A program made the translations under genes and the position numbers. From NCBI GenBank assembly GCA_030448225.1, contig JAUJNJ010000071.1, positions 1 through 10,720 of the forward strand: a stretch of 10,720 nt of DNA. The letters are read 5' to 3'. Origin of the DNA: Phycisphaerae bacterium. GTDB taxonomy: Bacteria; Planctomycetota; Phycisphaerae; Tepidisphaerales; Tepidisphaeraceae. The notes under the pieces were generated by a model. That model was not told the origin of the DNA and ran no database searches. It worked only from the letters and a program-made list of their open reading frames with translations. Below are positions 5,411 to 10,720 of this stretch, piece after piece. Numbering within the stretch: position 1 is the first letter of the stretch; each line of letters begins with the position of its first letter.

Positions 5411-8185
5411 ATGACGGGCCCGCCCCGGCTCATCCTCCTGCTCGCCGCGTGCGCCGCCGCCGCAGGCCTGTCCGCCGGCTGCGGCGCCAAGGCCCGCCCG
5501 GCCCCGCGTGCGGCCGCTCCACCCGCGACGGCCCCCGTCGCCGCCACCCGGCCCGCGAATCCCAACGCGCTCCTCACGCTCGACGAGATCGAACCGAAAG
5601 TCGCCATGCCGGGCCCCGCGTCGTCGCGGCCGGCCACCGGCTCAGCCACGGCGGCCCAGGCTGACCGCCCGCCGCTCGATGCGATCGAACTGTTCGCAAA
5701 GGCGCGCGACGCGATCAACACCGGCCGGCGCGAGACGGCGGTCGAGCTGCTCGAGGCGGCCACGGAGCGCGACCCGAACAGCTTCGAGCTGTGGCACGCG
5801 CTCGGCAACGCTCACCTTTCCGGCACGTGGAGCGAGCGGTCGCTCGCCAGCCTGCTCACCGCCGCCAGGATCGACCCCGACGACGCCGACCTGCAGGTCG
5901 ACCTGGGCCGCCAGTTCCTCGCCAAGGGGGACTGGGCGCGCGCGGTCGAACACCTGCGCCTGGCGATGCTCGCCAGCGATTACGACGACGACCCCGCCGT
6001 CGCCGGCGTGGCCGAATTGTTCCTCGCACAGGCCCTGGGGCAGAAGGGCTACGACACCGCCACTTGCTCGCGCTTGCTCGAGCGGCTGTACGCACTCAAG
6101 GTGACGACGCCGCAGCTGTCGGTGCGCATGAGCCCCGACCTCTACCCGTTTGTCGTGCGGGCGGACATGCTGCGCTCCAGATCGCGGAGCTGCACGAGCG
6201 GCTGGGGCATTACGAGCAGGCGCTGGCGGGTACGAGCCGGTGGCGGCGGCCGAGCCGTCGAACTTCGACCTCCAGGCCCGCGTCGTCCGCGCTCGCCGGC
6301 GCGCAGCGCCGACGACGCCGCCCGCCGCGCGCCGAGATCGTCGCCCGCTTCGGCGGGAGCCCCGAGTCGCTCAAGCTGCTCGGCGACCTGTACCGCGCGA
6401 TCGGCCGCGAGGCGTGGCCGCCGACGAGCTGCGGCGCCTCCACGAGGCGCGACCCGACGAGCGGCCGATCCTCTTCGCGCTGGCCGACCTGCTCGCCGCC
6501 GACGACCGCATCCGCGAGGCGGCGGCGGTGCTCGAACGCGCCGGCGCGGACGCCGGACGACTTCGAGATCGTGCGGCGGCTCGTCGTGGCGAGCCGCCGA
6601 CGCCCCCGACCGCACGCCCGCCGCGCCGCGGCTGTTCCGTTGGTCGGCCGATCACCCCGACACGTCCTACCGCTTGGGGGGGAGGGGGGCGCACCTGATC
6701 CGCCCCGGCGCCGGCGGCCGCCTGCCCAACGCGCCCGGCGCGCTGCTCGACCTCGGCGCGGGCGCCGTCGACGAGGACGGCCGCGTCGAGGCCGCGCGCC
6801 AATACTGGGTCGCGCGCGTCGCCCAAGCCTACCGCCGGCGCGCCGAGTCGCGCGACGCGTTGCGGCGGGCGGTCGAGACGGGGGCGAGGCCGTTCCGGCC
6901 GGCGTACCGCGCGCAGCTCGACGCGGTTCAGTCGCGCGCCGACCTCCGCCACCCCGACAAGGCCGCCGCCGCCGCCGAGGAGCTCGCCGCCCGCGCCGCC
7001 CGCCTCGGCGACGCCGCGCTCGCCGCCGAGCTGCGCGGCCTGTGGCTCCTCGGCCGGGAGAAGCCGGTCGCCGCGGCCCGCCTGCTGGCCGAGGCCGCCG
7101 CGCTCGGCGGCGATTCGCCCGACCTCCACTTCGCCCACGCCGTCGCCCTCAAGGCCGCCGGCGAGGCCGCGCGCTACGAGCAGACGTTGTGGAAGATCGT
7201 CAGCGACTGGCCCGACTACGACGAGGCGGCCGGCGCGCTTTACACGCACTACCGCGAGGCCGGCGTCGAGGCCCGCGCCGACAAGGTGCTCGCCGGCTGG
7301 CTCGCCGCCGACCCGCAGAGCGTGCGGGCCCGGCTGTTCCAGGTGCGCGACACGTTCGGCCGCGGGCGCCCGGGCGCCGCCGAGAAGCTGTTGCTCGAGA
7401 CGTTCGAGGAGGCGCCGGACGACCCGGAGGTGCTCGGGCTGCTCGCCTTGCTGTACACGCAGACCGACCGCCTCGACGAGTTCGCCCGGACGCTCCGCAC
7501 CCGCCACGCGGCCGAGCCGTTCAACCTCGCCGTCGCCGCCCGGCTCGTGGAACTCGAGGTCGGGCGCGGCCGCGGCGCCGACGCCGGGCGCGTCATCGAC
7601 GCCACACGGGACGCCGTCGCCGCCGACCCGGACGCGCTGTACGAGGTCGCGCACCTGTACCTGTCGGCGGGGCAGAAGGACGCGTCGGAGCGATCGCTCC
7701 GCGCGGCGCTGGCGATCGAGCCGGCGCACGCGCCGGCGGCGAACGACCTGAGTTACGCGCTGTCCGAAGCGGGTCGCGAACTGGCCGACGCCGAGCGCCT
7801 CGCCCGCGTCGCCACCGACGCCGAGCCGGACAACGGCGCGTTCCTCGACAGCCTCGGGTGGGTCCTCTACAAGCGCGGCGCGTTGGACGAGGCCCGGCGC
7901 CACCTGGAGCGCGCGGTCGAGGTGTCGGCCCGCCCCGACCCGGTGATGCTCGACCACCTCGGCGACGTCCTCTACCGCCTCGGCGACGCCGCCGCCGCCG
8001 CCGCCCGCTGGACCGAGGCCGCCGCGCAACTCGCCGAGCTACCCGCCGACGCCGACCGCGACGACCTCACGACGCTGCGCCTCCCACTCGACCTCAAGAC
8101 GAAGCAGGCCCCGCCGGGCCAGCCGGTCACCGTCTCGCCGCTGGCCGAGGGCGACGTGGTGAAGACGAACGCGGCGCGGCCGTAG
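5411..8185 (+). CDS. TPR-repeat lipoprotein, frameshifted in the centre
   Basis: Probable exported tetratricopeptide scaffold. ATG 5411 opens a signal peptide (hydrophobic 7-20) ending in LSAGC, with Cys24 as likely lipidation site; the Ser at -3 is unusual for a lipobox. A Pro/Ala linker follows, then TPR helices from about residue 88 (IELFAKARDAINTGRRETAVELLEAATE-like, then ELWHALGNAHLSG). The C-terminal part has clear TPRs, e.g. ALYEVAHLYLSAGQKDASER, AFLDSLGWVLYKRGALDEAR and DHLGDVLYRLGDAAAAAARW (about 7636-8013). Between about 6174 and 6600 protein-like sequence hops through all three frames, while the original frame stays stop-free by chance. The nominal 924-residue translation therefore contains about 140 meaningless Arg-rich residues. 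Indel base-calling errors or gene decay could explain this. The gene lies 12 nt after hisG. Partner or cargo unknown. Confidence 0.85.
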   Translation: MTGPPRLILLLAACAAAAGLSAGCGAKARPAPRAAAPPATAPVAATRPANPNALLTLDEIEPKVAMPGPASSRPATGSATAAQADRPPLDAIELFAKARDAINTGRRETAVELLEAATERDPNSFELWHALGNAHLSGTWSERSLASLLTAARIDPDDADLQVDLGRQFLAKGDWARAVEHLRLAMLASDYDDDPAVAGVAELFLAQALGQKGYDTATCSRLLERLYALKVTTPQLSVRMSPDLYPFVVRADMLRSRSRSCTSGWGITSRRWRVRAGGGGRAVELRPPGPRRPRSPARSADDAARRAPRSSPASAGAPSRSSCSATCTARSAARRGRRRAAAPPRGATRRAADPLRAGRPARRRRPHPRGGGGARTRRRGRRTTSRSCGGSSWRAADAPDRTPAAPRLFRWSADHPDTSYRLGGRGAHLIRPGAGGRLPNAPGALLDLGAGAVDEDGRVEAARQYWVARVAQAYRRRAESRDALRRAVETGARPFRPAYRAQLDAVQSRADLRHPDKAAAAAEELAARAARLGDAALAAELRGLWLLGREKPVAAARLLAEAAALGGDSPDLHFAHAVALKAAGEAARYEQTLWKIVSDWPDYDEAAGALYTHYREAGVEARADKVLAGWLAADPQSVRARLFQVRDTFGRGRPGAAEKLLLETFEEAPDDPEVLGLLALLYTQTDRLDEFARTLRTRHAAEPFNLAVAARLVELEVGRGRGADAGRVIDATRDAVAADPDALYEVAHLYLSAGQKDASERSLRAALAIEPAHAPAANDLSYALSEAGRELADAERLARVATDAEPDNGAFLDSLGWVLYKRGALDEARRHLERAVEVSARPDPVMLDHLGDVLYRLGDAAAAAARWTEAAAQLAELPADADRDDLTTLRLPLDLKTKQAPPGQPVTVSPLAEGDVVKTNAARP
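6174..6600 (+). other. Cluster of frameshifts inside the TPR gene
   Basis: Protein-like segments lie in successive frames: frame 2 to about 6174 (DLYPFVVRADMLR), frame 1 at 6175-6230 (LQIAELHERLGHYEQALAG), frame 3 at 6231-6290 (YEPVAAAEPSNFDLQARVV), frame 1 at 6331-6413 (AEIVARFGGSPESLKLLGDL), frame 3 at 6411-6550 (ADELRRLHEARPDERPILFA), frame 1 at about 6549-6597 (PDDFEIVRRLVV), then frame 2 again from about 6596 (ADAPDRTPAAPRLFRW). Each step can be explained by loss of one or two bases, mostly in short G or C runs. Shortly after comes a run of G7-A-G6 (6676-6689). Confidence 0.85.
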
Positions 8186-8212
8186 CGGTGCTGCTTCGTT
8201 GAGAATTGGAAG

Positions 8213-8240
8213 ACCAGCGGGCTTCCGCCTGCGGCTATTA
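8213..8240. repeat. Possible diverged REP-like element
   Basis: Just after the TPR gene, the - strand reads TAGCCGCAGGCGGAAGCCCGC. This resembles the core of the REP-like family further on (TAGCCGGCGGGCTTGCCCGC), sharing the TAGCCG start and the GCCCGC end. The stem is imperfect. The resemblance is by eye only. Confidence 0.4.
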
Positions 8241-8324
8241 GGTGCGGGCCAAGGTCTTTGGCAGAGGAATGCCGATCCGGCGCCTCCGCCTCCAACAGTT
8301 CGAGATTTCAACCCGTCTCTAGCA

Positions 8325-8603
8325 GTGCGACTCGTGAGCCGGGATCATCCGCTGCGCGATCCGGTGTCGGACGGCGACCTTTTCCGCGTGCCGCTTCGTT
8401 ACGTGAAAATGCCGGGCGGCCGGGCGGCGGTCGGCTTCTACGAACCGGCGCACTGCCACTTCTACCGTTGGCGGGGCATCGAGCGCGACGCCGCGAGGGT
8501 CGACCTCGACCCGTCCGCCGGCCCGATCGCGTCCGAGATCCCGCCGGACCGCATCATCTCCACGATGGACATCGACCCGCCGCCCGACGCGGCGGCACGC
8601 TAG
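8325..8603 (+). CDS. Hypothetical small protein or gene remnant
   Basis: A short reading frame of about 90 residues in the gap after the TPR gene. Two in-frame GTG codons (8325 and 8334) are possible starts; neither has a clear Shine-Dalgarno motif. From about residue 5 the sequence looks protein-like (SRDHPLRDPVSDGDLFRVP, then GRAAVGFYEPAHCHFYRWRG, then IASEIPPDRIISTMDIDPP), with the strong G/C third-position bias of neighbouring genes. It contains one Cys, two nearby His and several aromatic residues, but I recognise no family. The frame extends upstream to TTG 8199, but that part overlaps a repeat and looks non-coding. It could be a real small gene, or the 3' end of a gene whose beginning was lost. 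Confidence 0.4.
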   Translation: MRLVSRDHPLRDPVSDGDLFRVPLRYVKMPGGRAAVGFYEPAHCHFYRWRGIERDAARVDLDPSAGPIASEIPPDRIISTMDIDPPPDAAAR

Positions 8604-8686
8604 GTTTACTGATCCCGGTTCGAGTGTGTCAGCAGTTGCGCCCGGGAGTGCGCCATCTTCGGGTGATGCGCCTGGACCCCCGCGGT

Positions 8687-8713
8687 CACGGCGGGCAAGC
8701 CCGCCGGCTAAAT
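8687..8713 (+). repeat. REP-like hairpin repeat, copy 1
   Basis: A 27-nt element with the core GGCGGGCAAGCCCGCC: a 7-bp stem (8690-8696 with 8699-8705) closed on AA, flanked by CAC on the left and GGCTAAAT on the right. The whole 27 nt is identical to the copy at 9856-9882 and, over 23 nt, to the inverted copy at 9730-9752. Confidence 0.9.
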
Positions 8714-8919
8714 GGGGCGTGGCGCTCGAAGCGTGTTCCGCAACGCAAGTCGGTTCCGGTCGCCGCCGGTCGCGGACGGCGTGGTGGGCGCTTGCGGTTT
8801 CGCCGCGTCGGAGGGCTGGATCGCGCAGGGCGGCAAATCCGACCCATAACGCCCGCTTTTCCGCTCGTTTCTGCGTGTTCCCCGCCTCGATGGAAGTAGA
8901 AGCGCCCGCCGCCGCGGGT

Positions 8920-8925
8920 TATACT
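8920..8925 (+). promoter_or_regulatory. Candidate -10 box for yebC
   Basis: TATACT is a good match to the sigma-70 -10 consensus in an otherwise very GC-rich stretch, 30 nt before the yebC ATG and 15 nt before its Shine-Dalgarno motif. The -35 region at suitable spacing is weak (GTAGAA or TAGAAG at 8896-8902), so this rests on the -10 alone. Confidence 0.4.
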
Positions 8926-8940
8926 CGGGCGGCTTTCCCC

Positions 8941-8946
8941 GAGGAG
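8941..8946 (+). promoter_or_regulatory. Shine-Dalgarno motif that fixes the yebC start
   Basis: GAGGAG lies 9 nt before ATG 8956. It selects this ATG, which gives the canonical MAGHSHW N-terminus, over the upstream GTG 8626. Confidence 0.8.
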
Positions 8947-8955
8947 TTTGAGACG

Positions 8956-9690
8956 ATGGCAGGACACAGTCACTGGTCGAAGATCAAGCGGGCCAAGGGC
9001 GCCAACGACGCCAAGCGCGGCAAGATCTGGAGCAAGGTCGCGCGCAAGATCATCATCGCGGCCAAGAACGGCGGCGACCCGCGCGACAACCTCGCCCTGC
9101 GCTACACGATCGACGAGGCCAAGGGCGTGAACATGCCGCGCGACACGATCGAGAAGGCGATCAAGAAGGGCACCGGCGAGCTCGGCGCCGAGAACTACGA
9201 GGCCGCCACCTACGAGGCCTACGCGCCCGGCGGCGTGGCGATGGTGATCGAGGGGCTGACGAACAACCCCGCCCGCACCGCCCCCGACCTCCGCGCCACG
9301 CTCGAGCGCCACGGCGGCAACCTCGCCACCCGCGGGGCCGTCGCGTTCCAGTTCACGAAGCAGGGCGTGATCACGATCAAGGCCGACGCGGTCGACGAGG
9401 ACGGCCTGATGGAGCTCGCCCTCGAGGCCGGCGCCGAGGACGTGCGCAACGAGGGGGAGGTCTTCGAGGTCATCACCTCGCCCACGCAGTACCTGAAGGT
9501 GAAGGAGGCGATCGCCGCGGCCAACATCGCGATCGAGGCGGGCGAGGTCACGAACATGCCCAACAACACCGTCGCCCTCGACGGCGAGGCCGCCCAGCGA
9601 TTGCTGAAGCTCATCGACGCGCTCGAGGACAACGACGACGTCCAGACCGTCTCCCACAACGCCGACATCCCCGAATCCGTCGTCGCGTAA
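8956..9690 (+). CDS. yebC: YebC/PmpR/TACO1 family protein
   Basis: A 244-residue member of the YebC family, full length. The N-terminus MAGHSHWSKIKRAKGANDAKRGKIWSK is the family signature, followed by NGGDPRDNLALRYTIDEAKGVNMPRDTIEKAIKKG (about 36-70) and YEAYAPGGVAMVIEGLTNN (about 88-106). The C-terminal domain ends ALEDNDDVQTVSHNADIP. Members have been described as DNA-binding regulators (PmpR) and, for mitochondrial TACO1 and some bacterial homologues, as translation factors that help ribosomes through difficult stretches such as polyproline; which applies here cannot be told from sequence. It has its own Shine-Dalgarno motif and candidate promoter. The usual ruvC neighbour is absent. It runs convergently with the next gene, across a gap holding two inverted REP-like copies. 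Confidence 0.96.
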   Translation: MAGHSHWSKIKRAKGANDAKRGKIWSKVARKIIIAAKNGGDPRDNLALRYTIDEAKGVNMPRDTIEKAIKKGTGELGAENYEAATYEAYAPGGVAMVIEGLTNNPARTAPDLRATLERHGGNLATRGAVAFQFTKQGVITIKADAVDEDGLMELALEAGAEDVRNEGEVFEVITSPTQYLKVKEAIAAANIAIEAGEVTNMPNNTVALDGEAAQRLLKLIDALEDNDDVQTVSHNADIPESVVA

Positions 9691-9729
9691 CCAACGTCGT
9701 GTACGCGCGGGCGTCACGAAGCTCGCGCG

Positions 9730-9752
9730 ATTTAGCCGGCGGGCTTGCCCGC
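9730..9752 (-). repeat. REP-like hairpin repeat, copy 2 (inverted)
   Basis: Reverse complement of 23 nt of the REP-like element, starting ATTTAGCC with core GGCGGGCTTGCCCGC; the sequence diverges after 9752. Together with copy 3 it forms an inverted pair (9730-9882) between the convergent yebC and S1/P1-like genes, where it could form a larger stem or act in 3'-end formation for both. Confidence 0.85.
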
Positions 9753-9855
9753 GGCGTTGTATCCGACGGGGGTGACGCGCCGGAGATCCGGAGGCATCAC
9801 ATCGGTCGGTGCGTGGCCCGCGGCCCGTCCGAGACACGTCGCTGCCGGTGCGGGA

Positions 9856-9882
9856 CACGGCGGGCAAGCCCGCCGGCTAAAT
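9856..9882 (+). repeat. REP-like hairpin repeat, copy 3
   Basis: A 27-nt element identical to copy 1, with the same 7-bp stem and the same CTAAAT right flank. It lies 104 nt from the inverted copy 2. Confidence 0.9.
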
Positions 9883-9933
9883 AGGAGGGGCGGGAGGTCG
9901 TTGTGGGGCGAGACGTCCCTGCTCGGCGCCGCC

Positions 9934-9953
9934 ACGCACGCACGAACGCACGC
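9934..9953. repeat. Short ACGC tandem repeat
   Basis: Five 4-nt units (ACGC, ACGC, ACGA, ACGC, ACGC) just beyond the 3' end of the - strand gene. Small simple repeat with no assigned role. Confidence 0.6.
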
Positions 9954-9961
9954 TCCCTGCT

Positions 9962-10720
9962 CTACTTCGCCGTCCCCTCGTTCCACGCCTTGAGCAAGAG
10001 CTTCTCCACGCGCCGCGTGGCGAGGGCGAGTTGGTTCGCCTTCATGTCGAGCAGCGTCATCTCGCGGCCACCGAAGGTGCCGGTGGTCTGGGCGAAGGCG
10101 GCGGCGTCGAACTTCGTGGGGTCGCCGTCGGGGTAGGCGGCGCGGGCGGCCCGGCCGATGAGGGGCAGGCCGTCGTAGCTGGCGGACGCGACCTCGAGCG
10201 TGGAGAGCCACAGGTCGTCGGACTGGCCGGGGTCCCACGTCGTCCAGCGCCTTCACGAACGACGCCCACAGCTTTTCGCGGATGGCGGGGTAGTCCTCGA
10301 ACTCGTCGTCGATCAGTCGGTACTCGACGTCGGCGTGGACGTTGGGGGCCTTGCGGTCGTTCGCGTTGCGGCCGACCCCGAAGTACGTCTGGCTCTTGAA
10401 GTCGATCGTCGCGTGCTGCGGCTGGGTGTTGTCCTGCACGTAGTGGGCGAGGAACCCGGCCCACTTCGCCGCGTGCTCGTCGCGCGGGAACTGCCCGGGC
10501 TTGTCGTCGAGCCGGCCCTGGCGGATGGCTTTCACGAGGTCCGCGTAGCACTGCTCGACCCGGAACGGCAGCATGCCCGCCCGCGCGTACCGCCAGTCCT
10601 TCATGTCGCGCGGCACGTCGGCGAGCGCCGGCTTGTTCGAGAGGTCGTCGGCGTACACCCGCCGCGCCTCGTCGGCCATGAAGTACTCGAGGTCGATGTA
10701 ATGCAGCAGGCGCTCGGCGA
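9962..10720 (-). CDS. S1/P1 nuclease / zinc-dependent phospholipase C-like protein (5' partial, frameshifted)
   Basis: The - strand frame is open to the right edge, so the N-terminus (probably a signal peptide) is outside. Numbering from the Met at 10679, the sequence shows HYVQDNTQPQH (79-89), the counterpart of the HFxGDxHQPLH zinc-ligand motif of S1/P1 nucleases and related phospholipases. NVHADVEYRLI (113-123) stands where NLHxxWDxxLI is usual, with Glu replacing Asp. The fold is thus an all-helical, trinuclear-zinc phosphoesterase, expected to be exported; substrate unknown. At about 10236-10241 the frame breaks. The coherent continuation in another frame starts WDPGQSDDLWLSTLEVASAS and ends LLLKAWNEGTAK at TAG 9962-9964. 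Reading the first frame onward instead gives Arg/Pro-rich nonsense that ends only in the REP-like repeat at 9732. A one-base insertion or two-base loss explains this. About 252 residues are visible. Confidence 0.75.

Larger units (their letters stand above)
8604..8955 (+). other. Intergenic region upstream of yebC
   Basis: 352 nt with no convincing gene. It holds one REP-like hairpin (8687-8713), a candidate -10 box (8920-8925) and the yebC Shine-Dalgarno motif (8941-8946). The yebC reading frame stays open back to a GTG at 8626, but that translation is Arg/Ser/Ala-rich low complexity and is not family-like. I see nothing else in it. Confidence 0.6.

Noticed and set aside
6371..8029. 552-residue antisense ORF opposite the TPR gene
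   Set aside because: It mirrors the TPR coding frame in GC-rich DNA and is Arg/Gly/Val-rich without recognisable domains; the + strand has clear TPR motifs.
8626..8955. N-terminal extension of YebC to GTG 8626
   Set aside because: GAGGAG 9 nt before ATG 8956 and the canonical MAGHSHW start fix the real start; the extension crosses a REP-like repeat and is low complexity.
8687..9882. CRISPR array from the repeated 27-mer
   Set aside because: Copies are irregularly spaced, one is inverted, there is a gene between them, and no cas genes are present.

Overview
The window is a very GC-rich bacterial chromosome segment. It carries housekeeping translation genes, a long-form HisG, an endonuclease III-like protein without a catalytic lysine, a tetratricopeptide lipoprotein and short hairpin repeats. 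The overall style (long Pro/Ala-rich IF2 leader, sparse Shine-Dalgarno motifs, many intergenic palindromes) suggests Planctomycetota, perhaps Phycisphaerae. That placement is an inference from composition and gene style, not a database result.

Layout. Positions 1-3705 hold a conserved translation block on the + strand: infB (its 5' end lies outside the window), a DUF503/YlxP-like gene, rbfA with an acidic tail, and a small single-pass membrane protein that starts on a TTG overlapping the rbfA stop. The order infB-ylxP-rbfA matches the Bacillus subtilis nusA-infB operon; truB does not follow. Positions 3741-5399 hold a degenerate HhH-GPD (endonuclease III fold) protein and hisG. Positions 5411-8185 hold a TPR lipoprotein gene whose centre (about 6174-6600) is scrambled by several frameshifts, although one frame happens to stay free of stops. 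Positions 8186-8955 hold a possible small unknown ORF, REP-like repeats and the yebC promoter and ribosome binding site. yebC (8956-9690) runs convergently against a zinc-dependent S1/P1 nuclease/phospholipase C-like gene on the - strand (9962 to beyond 10720), which also carries a frameshift near 10238.

The most unusual structure is a set of three intergenic palindromes, after infB, after the DUF503 gene and after the HhH-GPD gene. Each fills nearly the whole gap between a stop codon and the next ATG. Each is built from a different tandemly repeated short word (7-mers in two, an 8-mer in one), and each sits where a Shine-Dalgarno motif would be expected. A second, unrelated repeat family is a short REP-like hairpin: two identical 27-nt copies, one inverted 23-nt copy and one possible diverged copy, all in the gaps around yebC.

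How the genes work together: IF2 (initiation), RbfA (30S maturation), the YlxP-like protein and YebC (a translation or transcription factor family) all concern protein synthesis. HisG commits PRPP and ATP to histidine synthesis. The remaining genes show no clear functional link to these. Two genes with indels suggest either base-calling errors in a draft assembly or real decay, and this limits confidence in those two proteins.
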